Shown in pieces: positions 1-8,713 of a stretch of 64,000 bases of DNA. The notes beneath the pieces were generated by a model. It had not been told where the DNA came from, made no database searches, and saw only the letters and a list, made by a program, of their open reading frames with translations. Position 1 is the first letter of the stretch; each line of letters starts with the position of its first letter. Position numbers and translations under genes: made by a program. Source of the stretch: Chitinivorax tropicus (lineage in GTDB: Bacteria > Pseudomonadota > Gammaproteobacteria > Burkholderiales > SCOH01); assembly GCF_014202905.1 (NCBI RefSeq), contig NZ_JACHHY010000011.1:1-64000 (forward strand). Direction: 5' to 3'.

Positions 1-66
1 GGATATTTAACGCCGGAAGAATTCCGGCAGAAGTACCACCAACAGAGGACCCAGGTTGCTAATTAA
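1..66 (+). mobile_element. 3' end of an IS3-type transposase (integrase core), partial
   Basis: Frame 1 encodes 21 residues, GYLTPEEFRQKYHQQRTQVAN, then TAA; this is given here only as a short tail. The GYLTPEEF motif followed by a basic segment is typical of the extreme C-terminus of IS3-family OrfB transposases, which carry the DDE integrase core. Everything upstream lies outside the window, so it cannot be said whether the element is intact. The stretch after the stop should contain the right terminal inverted repeat of the element. Confidence 0.6.
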
Positions 67-84
67 AGACTGGGATACCTAACG

Positions 85-106
85 GGGAAAGGTCAGGGAA
101 AGGTCA
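85..106. repeat. Tandem 11-bp repeat next to the transposase tail
   Basis: GGGAAAGGTCA occurs twice back to back (85-95 and 96-106), starting 18 bases after the transposase stop codon. IS3 elements end in ..CA, so one copy may be the right terminal repeat of the element. The left end is outside the window, so this cannot be tested here. Confidence 0.4.
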
Positions 107-218
107 AATCGCCACAACTGCTTGTTGTTTTCTTCCTCGACATGTTTGTCGCACCAAAGTTGGTACAGCACGTCCCCTCCCTTCTTTGTTTGCTGAGTTG
201 TGCCAGAGGCACGGGTAC

Positions 219-1709
219 TCAGGCTGCGGGCTTACCGCTAGACGTGTTTCTAGGTTGTAGAGTTATGCTCTGAATCACTTGGGTCTCCTTGCTGGCACTG
301 TAATCCTGTTGACGCCACGAGGGCACAAATCCGTAATGACGGAATGTTTGCTTAAAGTCTTCTTCCTCGAAAAAACCAATCAAGTTGCTTTCATCATTCT
401 CGGAAAATGGGAGAGCATAGACATACATGTAGCATCCCAATCGGAACTCGCATACCACATGCGGTAGTGTCGGATGGGGGGCCTTCCTAAGATATAAAGT
501 AATTTGAGCTGATGGTTCCGGTGGGAGCATAACCACGGCAGTAGCAATGTTCGGTAAGGGCTTGTCACCGGCTTCTCCGTAGCGCACCCAATGCGCGGTT
601 TTCGCTAGGGCAGGAAGTTCCTCTTCCGGGATTACAGACAGTGCGATTTTGCTTAGCGCTCGGTAGAAATTTTGCGGAATGATTGGCTTTCCTCTACCTA
701 GTTGAGCAGTCAGTGCGCCGGAAGCGTCCTGGGAAATTTTCTCGGAGACGACGACCATCATTTCGTCGCCTTCTTGATTGCGGAACATCGAGCCACTGGG
801 AAACTTAACGGTAGGTGATCCACTGCGAGCCTCAATGCCTAAGAACACTCGCTGGATGTTTAACAACTCGACAAGGGTCGGTTCGATTTCCTCTCCAAAA
901 TATTGATTGCATGTATCGCATTCGTCTGCGAGTTTTAGGTACTTGCTGCCCAAGGCGGCGGGTATCGCATGCGCTTCTTTATCAAATCTGGCTTTCGTTT
1001 TGGTCGTTCCACCGCAGAAGCGACAGATTCGGTCCGCCTTTCTAGAATTTCCGATGTCAAGGCGTTTGTCTGTTCGGGGGGTAAAAATGTCATACAACTC
1101 AAGTAACTGACCAAATACTTGGTTGTGCTCGTCTAATAGTTGGTCTTGAGGATGATTGAGTCGACGGAGAACTTCTCCGTAGCGGAACTCTTCTGCGCTT
1201 GAAGTGGGAGGGGCTTGTAGCAGCAGAAAAAACTCGCCATCAGACATGTCCGTGACTAGCTTGCGTAACCGAAACAGATGGGGTGCATTTTTCTGGTAGC
1301 GATCAACGAAGTCAGTCACTTTGTGTCTCAGCTCTGGCGTCACGCATTGAATAAACTTGAACGAAATCTTCGCAGGATCAACTTCGCCAAATATTGATGT
1401 CAATTCAAGAATGGACGCACTGGCTTCGGCCGTAAAGGTGATAGCCAAGGTGCTGATCCCACGCTCGGTCATGAAAGTCAATTCAAAGCCGTGGCTTACA
1501 GCCGTCTCAGTAAATCGGATGCCGACAGACTCCAAAACTTGCCGTATTGCCAGGGCATTGTTCGGAACGGGAATACGTTGCCCTCGCTCAAAGTCAGCTA
1601 TTGTCGAGATCGCTACACCGGCCTTTGTCGCTAGGTCGGTCTGCGACCAGCCAAGCAGGCTGCGAGCTGCGCGGACTTGTTCCGGTCGAGGGGTAGTATA
1701 ATGTGACAC
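219..1709 (-). CDS. XRE-type HTH regulator fused to an HNH (CxxC..CxxC) nuclease-like domain
   Basis: The 496-residue product starts with a Cro/CI-type helix-turn-helix (about residues 8-60, ARSLLGWSQTDLATKAGVAISTI). After a middle region without recognised motifs comes a zinc-finger HNH module starting at residue 229: CRFCGG, then EAHAIPAALG and ECDTCNQYFG. This matches the HNH_5 pattern (CxxC, H-I-P, CxxC-N). The C-terminal half after the HNH module is unrecognised. GTG at 1709 is preferred to GTG at 1718 because AGG lies 8 bases upstream of it. A palindrome sits just upstream, so autoregulation is likely. The neighbour is an IS fragment, consistent with an acquired gene. It could be a defence or restriction-type nuclease, but the function is not established. 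Confidence 0.65.
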   Translation of the reverse strand: MSHYTTPRPEQVRAARSLLGWSQTDLATKAGVAISTIADFERGQRIPVPNNALAIRQVLESVGIRFTETAVSHGFELTFMTERGISTLAITFTAEASASILELTSIFGEVDPAKISFKFIQCVTPELRHKVTDFVDRYQKNAPHLFRLRKLVTDMSDGEFFLLLQAPPTSSAEEFRYGEVLRRLNHPQDQLLDEHNQVFGQLLELYDIFTPRTDKRLDIGNSRKADRICRFCGGTTKTKARFDKEAHAIPAALGSKYLKLADECDTCNQYFGEEIEPTLVELLNIQRVFLGIEARSGSPTVKFPSGSMFRNQEGDEMMVVVSEKISQDASGALTAQLGRGKPIIPQNFYRALSKIALSVIPEEELPALAKTAHWVRYGEAGDKPLPNIATAVVMLPPEPSAQITLYLRKAPHPTLPHVVCEFRLGCYMYVYALPFSENDESNLIGFFEEEDFKQTFRHYGFVPSWRQQDYSASKETQVIQSITLQPRNTSSGKPAA

Positions 1710-1721
1710 AAAAAGCACCTA

Positions 1722-1740
1722 GTCATATGAAAAATATGAC
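1722..1740. promoter_or_regulatory. Palindromic operator upstream of the XRE-HNH gene
   Basis: GTCATAT (1722-1728) and ATATGAC (1734-1740) form a perfect 7-bp inverted repeat around a 5-base centre, ending 12 bases before the preferred start codon. Its size and place fit a binding site for the dimeric HTH protein encoded just downstream. No footprint evidence is available. Confidence 0.5.
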
Positions 1741-2055
1741 TTCGATGATCACATCGGCTTCTGTGCTTGTCAAGGTCGAGCAGGCTAGGAAGTTGACTTG
1801 CCTGTGCAGCAGTCACCTTCAGGCCATCGAACCCAGAATGATTGGGGAGACTGGCTTGTATCCGCCATTGACATGATGCTTGGCCGATTGCAACCGTTTG
1901 AGCGGTCACAATGCCACTGAGGACGCCAGATTGATAGAGTCACATGGGCATGGTATTTTTCATGGCATTGAGTGGCCAGCAAATCGTAATATCATGTTTT
2001 TAAACATTTTTTGTTATTATTGATAACTGAGCGGGAGTGATGCCAACACCCACAC

Positions 2056-2091
2056 CAATAAAAAGCCCGCAGCAATGCGGGCTTTTTATTG
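2056..2091. terminator. Bidirectional rho-independent terminator
   Basis: A perfect 16-bp inverted repeat (CAATAAAAAGCCCGCA / TGCGGGCTTTTTATTG) with a 4-base loop, a GC core and T-tracts on both strands. No gene ends immediately before it on either strand, so the transcript it stops is unclear. It may mark a lost or unannotated small transcript. Confidence 0.8.
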
Positions 2092-2313
2092 GGCGAATCG
2101 TAGGAAAAGTCTGGGGAGGCAGTAAACGACACCATGTTGCCATATGTTTAAGCGGGTGGTGACATCCGCCAGCAACAACCTCTTACGCTTGCAAATATAG
2201 ATTGCATGGATTATCAGCAGAACAAACATTCACACCTATCATTTCAGATCTACAAATACCCACACAAGCAATCAAGCAATCTATTTCGAAGTCTGCAACG
2301 CCCTGGCGATTCA

Positions 2314-2341
2314 AAAAAAGGGAGCATTCGCTCCCTTTTTT
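2314..2341. terminator. Terminator of the H-NS-like gene
   Basis: A 12-bp stem (AAAAAAGGGAGC / GCTCCCTTTTTT) with loop ATTC lies 16 bases past the stop codon of the minus-strand H-NS gene. It has a strong T-tract in both directions. Confidence 0.85.
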
Positions 2342-2357
2342 ACTAAGCCCGAAGCAA

Positions 2358-2948
2358 TTATTTCATTGCCATCAAGCGAGCAACTGTTTTCGCTGCATCG
2401 TCTGCATATTCAGGGCTGGTAGGCTGAATCACCACCTTTTCTTTACGGGCAACACGATCCAACGCCCACAGCGGGGGGCGACCACGGCCAGTCCACACTT
2501 CTGAAGGGTTGGCGGGGTTACAGAATTTTACTGCCGCCTTGGCTTTGGTGCCTTTGTTACCACCACGCACCAATGCCTGTACGTCTTCAACAGTCAAGCC
2601 GAACTCATGGACGACTTCGCCCAGGAAGGTTTTCACTGTGCGCTGCAGGTTCTTTTGATGCTCGGCGATGCTCTTCTGAATCTCAACAGAACGCTGTTTC
2701 AATTCAGCCAGTGCAGCAGCATTGTCCTGCGTCAAAGTCTTCAGATTTGCGCGCAGACTATCGAGTGTATTACCTACCTCGCTGTCTTTGGAAGCAGGTA
2801 CTGCCTTCTGGGTAGCCACAGCAGCTTTTGCCGCTGTCTTCTCTGCCTTGGCTGCTGGTTTAGCAGCAGGTGCCTTGGCGCTTTTGGCTGCTGCCTTTTT
2901 GGGGGTGGCAGCTTGATTTGCAGTATTGTTTTGGGCCTGTTCTGCCAT
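2358..2948 (-). CDS. H-NS family nucleoid-associated protein with Lys/Ala-rich N-terminus
   Basis: A 196-residue protein. The N-terminal third is a low-complexity Ala/Lys/Pro stretch (KKAAAKSAKAPAAKPAAK and so on) resembling histone H1-like tails. The middle is coiled-coil-like (LRANLKTLTQDNAAALAELKQRSVEIQKSI). The C-terminus carries the H-NS DNA-binding loop WTGRGRPPLW within NPANPSEVWTGRGRPP. H-NS proteins oligomerise and silence AT-rich DNA, and a long AT-rich gap lies directly upstream of this gene. Two upstream Met codons are in frame; the third ATG (2948) is chosen because AAAGGA sits about 9 bases before it. Confidence 0.85.
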   Translation of the reverse strand: MAEQAQNNTANQAATPKKAAAKSAKAPAAKPAAKAEKTAAKAAVATQKAVPASKDSEVGNTLDSLRANLKTLTQDNAAALAELKQRSVEIQKSIAEHQKNLQRTVKTFLGEVVHEFGLTVEDVQALVRGGNKGTKAKAAVKFCNPANPSEVWTGRGRPPLWALDRVARKEKVVIQPTSPEYADDAAKTVARLMAMK

Positions 2949-4335
2949 TGCGTTCATCCTTTTCATTGATGAATTAATGCACTAATACATTCGACGAAGG
3001 GAAATCAGCGCCAGTTATTTAATTGAAATCACGGGAAGATTTCCACCAAACCAGACCTGGTTACCACCATCACTATGGGCTGATTCTAGCATCGTTTTCG
3101 AAATTTGCTGCTTTTTTTAATAGGAAACTTGTAAAAATTCTATTCACAGCTTCTTATCTCAATCGTCTGAGAAGTGTGTCGGCTTCTTTATCATACGAAG
3201 AAACCCCCAAAGAATCACAGTACCGCTCTGCGGTTTCAACGCATTATAGCGGCCAAGGCCAGCCTATGACATCTATAACTCTTACTATTTATCAGTCGCC
3301 ATTTTACTGGAAAACCACCAAGAACAACGTTCCCACCAATCATGAAAATCTTTGATTTGTATCTGTTTCCTTCTGCTCACTCATGCCTGCCTCTTAGTTG
3401 AAAATTGATTATCAAAAACATGACCAGGCAGTAGATTTGTTAGATTGAAACCAATTGCAATCAGGGAAATCCAGATGATGCCATACATCACGGTAGCCAG
3501 GTCATTCAAGCACCATAGGGCACCGATTCAATTCCATAACCCCCACCAAATAACCTGAATTTTTTTACAGCCAACCTATCGATTCAGCCATTCTCACGAG
3601 CAGCGCAATCAATTCATCACCATGCGATTTGATGGAAAAATTATCATTAATTTATCAATAAGTTGTTTTTCTGCTCAATTGAACTCACAAAAATTGTCCC
3701 TTGTCTAACATATCAATCAAACAACCTTGAATGGCCTGACTATATATGCATGTGTTGGCTGGCATGCACTGACAATAACAACCGCGCACACCCATGATGC
3801 AATGAGCATGTTTTGATCGCTCTATTTTTTTGCAATACTTTTCAGACTTACCGAATTTAGATGATTGATATTCCAATGAATGGACGGACAAACTGAGCCG
3901 ATCCCCAGCCAATCGGGCGCTCAATTGACCCCATTTTGATCGGCCCAACTTCGACAGACGGCATACATGACATGTATGCCATATATCATTACGCAGTACA
4001 CTGAGCCCCGCCGGCGAGGTTTTGCGGTCATTTCATTTCACATGATCAAGACGTGCTGCGCCTACCGGCCCTGGCGTTGTTGTAAATATGTCAAGTAGGC
4101 CAACCAGCCCTGCTCGATCATTGGAAAAGACTTGCCAGCAACCCGCCTGACGCGGTTCAATGATGCCCTTTACTGACCAACGGATTTGCCTGCTTACTGG
4201 CGTGAATTGACTTCTTTTGGTTTTGTGGCGCTGTCGTACCGGTTTTCACCTTGATCCACCATCAGACAGGGCGCCCGCCCGATTTTGACCCACTCCAGCA
4301 GGCAGGCATGATTTGAACAACGAAGGAATGCAGTC
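2949..4335. other. Long AT-rich intergenic region, no convincing gene
   Basis: About 1.4 kb between the divergent H-NS-like gene and a lipoprotein gene. The part from about 3000 to 3950 is clearly richer in A and T than the rest of the window. Open frames at 3023-3355 (+) and 3685-3948 (-) have no recognisable motif and skewed composition, and were not accepted. The only striking structure is the perfect palindrome at 3960-3980. The region probably holds the promoters of both flanking genes and may itself be an H-NS target. Confidence 0.6.
3960..3980. promoter_or_regulatory. Perfect 21-bp palindrome, operator-like
   Basis: GGCATACATG (3960-3969), one central A, then CATGTATGCC (3971-3980): the two arms are exact reverse complements. 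The symmetry and length are typical of binding sites for dimeric repressors. It lies about 355 bases upstream of the lipoprotein gene, and its partner protein is unknown. Confidence 0.5.
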
Positions 4336-4971
4336 ATGATTCAACGTCTATCCGTCACGACTGCGGTGTTGTTGACCATCACCGCCTGCACCACGACTCA
4401 GCCACCCACTGCCAATGCGCCGACAACGAGCAACGCCGTGCCGACCAAGCAATCCGAGCCGCTTGCCGCGCCCGTCACGACACGGCCAGAGCCTACCCCC
4501 GCAGTGGCTGAGAAGCGCTCGATCTCTGAGGAGCTGAAAGCCATTACCTATACAAGGGGGAATCACTTGCCCACCCTGATTGGCGACGGGTGGCGGCCAT
4601 TTTTCTCGATTACGCCGGCTACGCCAGTCAAGTTGGATTTCTGGGTGCTGGATAAGAAGGGCAGCAACTACCTGATCAGTGCACAGCAGGAAAACCGCCT
4701 GAGCAACGGGCAATACCGCTATAACGTGAAGGATGTATTGGCGGTGCCTGCCTTGACCGATACCATGCTATTCGGTCGCTGTGCCAGCCCGATCACGGCC
4801 CCGCAGACTGAGTTTGCATTGATCGACATGATGGGCGCGAAAAATATTCACTGGCTGGCCAGCATGGGTAAAGATGGCAGCCTGTCTGTTGTGCCCAAAA
4901 AACCTGGCCAACAGCATAAATGCACCTTCCTGATTGGTGAGAAACCCTGGACCAAGATCCTTAACTGGTAA
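4336..4971 (+). CDS. Hypothetical lipoprotein
   Basis: 211 residues. The N-terminus MIQRLSVTTAVLLTITAC is a lipoprotein signal with a lipobox-like ITAC; Cys18 is the predicted lipidation site. A Thr/Pro/Ala-rich linker (about residues 19-60) follows, typical of surface-tethered lipoproteins. The globular part (about 65-211) matches no family I recognise. It contains two further cysteines (..FGRCASP.., ..HKCTFLIG..) that could pair. The gene stands alone, with a hairpin directly after the stop. Confidence 0.6.
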   Translation: MIQRLSVTTAVLLTITACTTTQPPTANAPTTSNAVPTKQSEPLAAPVTTRPEPTPAVAEKRSISEELKAITYTRGNHLPTLIGDGWRPFFSITPATPVKLDFWVLDKKGSNYLISAQQENRLSNGQYRYNVKDVLAVPALTDTMLFGRCASPITAPQTEFALIDMMGAKNIHWLASMGKDGSLSVVPKKPGQQHKCTFLIGEKPWTKILNW

Positions 4972-4980
4972 GTCTGGGCG

Positions 4981-5012
4981 GCCTGGTCGCCCACCCAGAC
5001 CAGGCTCTCTTT
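4981..5012 (+). terminator. Hairpin after the lipoprotein gene
   Basis: GCCTGGTC (4981-4988) pairs with GACCAGGC (4998-5005) and is followed by TCTCTTT. It lies 10 bases past the lipoprotein stop codon. The T-tract is short, so termination may be partial. Confidence 0.5.
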
Positions 5013-5291
5013 GCCCCACCCCAACCGCACCAATGACATGCATGCTTGCGCAACGGATCACATTGATGACCGTTCAGCGCAATCGGCGTATCGTGCTCAC
5101 TCAGCTGCGGTATGCATGAGCACTCTGGCAGAAGATGTCACAACCAGCGCCCTACCCCGGCAGGCTGGTACCCAACAGGGGTATCGGGTCAGCCGGAAAA
5201 GGCACACCAAGCCTTGCTTGCCATATCGCCAGCCCGCTCATCAGCAAAGACGGACACATCTCAATCGATATTGCTTTTGCAAGGATCTGAC
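5013..5291. other. Intergenic region, nothing recognised
   Basis: The space between the lipoprotein hairpin and the rhodanese start. In-frame sequence upstream of the rhodanese start at 5292 has no rhodanese or signal-peptide character. Confidence 0.5.
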
Positions 5292-5603
5292 ATGGGTGAT
5301 ACCTCTGGTTTTGCAGGTCTAACTGGCTGTCCACTCCTCCCCGCCAACACTGTCTTGATCGATGTACGTGCCAGCTGTGAATATGAAGCAGGGCACCTGC
5401 CTAATGCAATCTCCCTACCCATTGACGATTTACGTGACCTGATCCGTGAACACTACCCGGATCGGAATACTCCGCTAGTGGTGTATTGCAGGTCCGGGCT
5501 GCGTGCCGCACGCGCAGAGCACATCTTGTTGTCCCTGGGCTATCACCAGGTGCGTAACGCTGGCGGCATCCTCGACCCAGCTTCATTGCCGGCTCAGGAG
5601 TAA
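5292..5603 (+). CDS. Single-domain rhodanese-like sulfurtransferase
   Basis: 103 residues forming one rhodanese domain. Visible landmarks are the N-terminal VLIDVRASCEYEAGHLPNAISLPID (CH2A-like motif) and the active-site loop VYCRSGLRA with the catalytic cysteine at residue 66. Such proteins move sulfane sulfur to thiophilic acceptors. There is no signal peptide from this start, so it is expected in the cytoplasm. ATG at 5292 has AAGGA six bases upstream. An in-frame start at 5112 gives an N-terminal extension without recognisable features and is rejected. Confidence 0.8.
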   Translation: MGDTSGFAGLTGCPLLPANTVLIDVRASCEYEAGHLPNAISLPIDDLRDLIREHYPDRNTPLVVYCRSGLRAARAEHILLSLGYHQVRNAGGILDPASLPAQE

Positions 5604-5639
5604 TAGACAGCTACAGGCCTGCCCCCCTGCTGCAACCTA

Positions 5640-5720
5640 CGTATCAGATATTACCCCACAGCATAATAACAAATAAATATATAGAAATATAAATTTATAG
5701 TTTTTAGTAATAATAAATCA
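5640..5720. promoter_or_regulatory. AT-rich upstream region of the TonB-dependent receptor gene
   Basis: Roughly 80 bases consisting almost only of A and T (ATAATAACAAATAAATATAT and onward), 130-210 bases before the receptor start. It is a likely promoter region or a nucleoid-protein target. No clear Fur box was seen. Confidence 0.35.
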
Positions 5721-5851
5721 CTGCTATTCTCCGCTGCATCCGCCCTGCCCTCGCCACCACTCGCGGCCTGGGCAGCGGGATGTGGCCGGGTTTGCCAACC
5801 CTGATACCCGGCTGTTCGTTCAATCGATGCATTGACCCCAAAGGCCATTCA

Positions 5852-8536
5852 ATGAAAACTGAACAAGTCTGGAAACTGGGCATCCTGAGTCTTACCCTGA
5901 CCACCCCGCCCCTATTGGCTGCGGATGAAACGCCCAAACCTGTGGAGCGCATCTCGGTGACTGGCTCGCGTATCCCCCGTGCGACCCAGGAGGGCCCAAC
6001 CAGTGTGACGGTCATCACTGGCAAGGATCTGGAGGATCAAGGCTATAAGAATGTCTTCGACGCACTGAACCAACAAACCCAGAACACAGGCTTTACACAA
6101 GGCGCGGACTTCGGCAATACCTTCACCCCAGCGGCCAACACCATCAGCCTGCGCGGCCTTGGGCCCAATCACACACTGGTCTTGATCAATGGCCGGCGCG
6201 TGGCGGAATACCCGATTGCCTACGAGGGCAATGTCAACTTTGTGAACCTGGCCAACATTCCATCAGCCCTGATTGATCGTGTCGAAATCCTGAATGGCTC
6301 AGGCGCTGCCATCTATGGCTCGGATGCCATTGCCGGCGTGGTCAATATCATTCTGAAAAAACGTGCCAGCGGAGTCGATGTCAATCTGAAAGTCGGCGGC
6401 ACCCAACGTGGTGGTGGCAGCAACGGGCGTGTGCAAGTCACTGGTGGCGCCAATGTTGGCGCGCTACGTGCCTTGTTTGGCATGGAGCTGTCGAAGACCA
6501 ATGCCATCTGGTCGAAAGATCGCCCATTCATGGCCGCCAATAATATGAATGGTGAAAAACTGACACCGATCTGGTCGCGACAGAACCTCGCCAACAAGCG
6601 CTTCATCGGGCCCAGTGATGGCTGTGGTGCGCTGGCAGGCCTGTTCAACAACACCGTCGAGGCAGTTTCATCCCGCACCGGCACCACATGTGGCACCGGC
6701 CTGGCCCGCCCGACCTACTGGACTACCCAGACCCGCAACCAAAGCCAGAACTTCTACGCAGGCTTGAATTATGACCTGTCCGACGACACCACCTTGTTTG
6801 CCGATGCCTATTTCGGGCTGAACAATACCCAGAACAACACGCGTGGGCCGAGCTGGTCATCGGCGGCGGACAAGGGCGGTTACTTCTTGAACCAGCTCAC
6901 CAATCGCTACGAGGTCTGGAAGCGCAGCTTTGCCCCCGAGGAAATAGGCGGCGTACAGCGCTACAACCGGGAATGGGATGATCAGGCGGCCAATCTGGCG
7001 TTTGGCGTCAAAGGCCGGCTAGGAAAAAGCAGCTGGCAATACGAAGCCGCATACAACGCCTCGGCCTATACCAGCTATGCCAGCTCGCCGTCCATCAAAA
7101 ATCGCATCGATGAATTTTTCCTGGGCCCCCAGCTGGGCACCGACGTGGACGGCATCGCCATCTACGCTCCGGATGCCAGTCGCTTCGAGCAGCCCTTGAC
7201 ACCGCAGGCATTTGCCAGCCTTTATGCGCACACTGTCTCAAAAAATAACGCCTGGACGCAGAACCTGAGTTTCAGTGCCTATGGCGAGATCATCGAGCTG
7301 CCCGCAGGCCCCCTGTCTGCCGCCAGCGTCGTCGAATGGGGCAATCAAGGCTATAGCAACCGACCAGACAAACGCATCAATGAGCAACAGTTCTACAATC
7401 GCAGCACCGTGGTGGATGTCGGCGGCACCCGCTCCCGCTATGCATTGGCCAGTGAATTGAGCATACCGATCATCAAATCACTGAAAACCACCCTGGCTGG
7501 CCGTTACGATCACTACGACTTTGCCGACCATGCCGACAACAAATTCACCTACAGCGCTGGGCTGGAATTCAGACCGCTCGATACCCTGCTGTTCCGCAGC
7601 AACTATGCCACCAGCTTCCGCGCACCTGATATGAATTACATCTATCAGTCTGAGACCAAAGGCTACTACTCCTCCTCAACCGATTACTATCGCTGCCGCC
7701 TGGCAGGCCAGCCCCTGGCCACCTGTGATTACGCCCAGACCTCGCCCGGTGCAAATTACACCCAGTCTGGCAACAAAAACCTGAAATCGGAAAATGGCAA
7801 ATCATTTGGCTTCGGCTTGGTCTGGTCACCTGTCAGCAGTTTTGACATCACGGCAGACTACTGGCAGATCCGCATCGACGACCTCGTCACCAGCCTGGAT
7901 GGTGACCGCATCCTACGTGATGAAGCAGACTGCCGCACGGGCGTGCTGCCCATCGATTCCGCACTCTGCACCGACGCCATCAACCGCGTCCGGCGTAACC
8001 CATCCACCGCCATACAAGGGCCGGACGAAATCATTGCTGTGCTGATCAACCCAATCAACGCCGCCTCCGAGAAAACCAGCGGTTACGATCTGAGCGCCAC
8101 CGTGCGTTGGAAGCTCGACCAATTGGGTCGTTGGAGCTGGAAAACCCAATACAGCAAGGTGCTGAGCCATAAATACAAACAGTTCGCCAATGATGAGGAG
8201 CAAGACCGCCTGAAATCACTCGACAATTCCGACTGGCCAGACAAACTGATCACCAACCTGAGCTGGTCGTTGAAAGACTGGAGCGCCACGCTGCAATTCA
8301 CCCGTTATGGGCGCATCCCCAATGGCGACCAGACCACCCGGCTCACCCCCACTACGCTGACCAACCTCAGCACCCGCTACCAATTCAGCAAGCAAGGCAG
8401 CTTGTCGCTGATCGTCAACAACCTGTTCAATCAGATCAAAATCGACAACACCGGTGGCTGGCCCTACTACCCGGTGGGCAGCTACAGCTCACACGGAAGG
8501 ACCGCCTGGCTGGAATTGGGTTACCACTTCAACTAA
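5852..8536 (+). CDS. TonB-dependent outer-membrane receptor
   Basis: 894 residues from ATG 5852. A signal peptide (MKTEQVWKLGILSLTLTTPPLLA) precedes a TonB-box-like ERISVTGSR. The plug domain follows (about residues 40-170), with typical blocks SVTVITGKDLEDQGYKNVFDAL, ISLRGLGPNHTLVLINGRRV and IYGSDAIAGVVNIILKK. The rest is a 22-strand type barrel ending in AWLELGYHF-N, with late motifs FRSNYATSFRAPDMN and NLFNQ. These proteins import siderophores, cobalamin, nickel or oligosaccharides using TonB energy. No transporter, sigma factor or degradative gene lies next to it, so the substrate is unknown. Confidence 0.9.
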   Translation: MKTEQVWKLGILSLTLTTPPLLAADETPKPVERISVTGSRIPRATQEGPTSVTVITGKDLEDQGYKNVFDALNQQTQNTGFTQGADFGNTFTPAANTISLRGLGPNHTLVLINGRRVAEYPIAYEGNVNFVNLANIPSALIDRVEILNGSGAAIYGSDAIAGVVNIILKKRASGVDVNLKVGGTQRGGGSNGRVQVTGGANVGALRALFGMELSKTNAIWSKDRPFMAANNMNGEKLTPIWSRQNLANKRFIGPSDGCGALAGLFNNTVEAVSSRTGTTCGTGLARPTYWTTQTRNQSQNFYAGLNYDLSDDTTLFADAYFGLNNTQNNTRGPSWSSAADKGGYFLNQLTNRYEVWKRSFAPEEIGGVQRYNREWDDQAANLAFGVKGRLGKSSWQYEAAYNASAYTSYASSPSIKNRIDEFFLGPQLGTDVDGIAIYAPDASRFEQPLTPQAFASLYAHTVSKNNAWTQNLSFSAYGEIIELPAGPLSAASVVEWGNQGYSNRPDKRINEQQFYNRSTVVDVGGTRSRYALASELSIPIIKSLKTTLAGRYDHYDFADHADNKFTYSAGLEFRPLDTLLFRSNYATSFRAPDMNYIYQSETKGYYSSSTDYYRCRLAGQPLATCDYAQTSPGANYTQSGNKNLKSENGKSFGFGLVWSPVSSFDITADYWQIRIDDLVTSLDGDRILRDEADCRTGVLPIDSALCTDAINRVRRNPSTAIQGPDEIIAVLINPINAASEKTSGYDLSATVRWKLDQLGRWSWKTQYSKVLSHKYKQFANDEEQDRLKSLDNSDWPDKLITNLSWSLKDWSATLQFTRYGRIPNGDQTTRLTPTTLTNLSTRYQFSKQGSLSLIVNNLFNQIKIDNTGGWPYYPVGSYSSHGRTAWLELGYHFN

Positions 8537-8555
8537 GCCCTTTCAGCCCAGACAA

Positions 8556-8583
8556 GGATATGGCCAATAGCACGGCCATATCC
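8556..8583. terminator. Hairpin after the TonB-dependent receptor
   Basis: GGATATGGCC (8556-8565) and GGCCATATCC (8574-8583) form a perfect 10-bp stem 19 bases past the stop codon. There is no T-tract, so it may be a 3'-end stabilising or rho-assisted structure between convergent genes. Confidence 0.4.
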
Positions 8584-8713
8584 CACCATCGCCAAACAAC
8601 TGCGCAAAGCCGCATCCCACCTGCGACTCAGCGGATGACTGGCCGCAGACACCGCATCGCACAGACCTCAGACAGCATGAAGGGCCATGGCCACCATGGC
8701 CCCGCGCGTCAGC

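Larger units (their letters stand above)
1741..2357. other. Intergenic region with two hairpin terminators and no supported gene
   Basis: About 600 bases between the start of the XRE-HNH gene and the stop codon of the H-NS-like gene. It holds the two hairpins listed separately (2056-2091 and 2314-2341). The short open frames here lack recognisable motifs, good ribosome sites or family features. Confidence 0.6.

Noticed and set aside
3685-3948. 87-codon minus frame in the gene desert
   Set aside because: No ribosome site, odd composition and no family resemblance.
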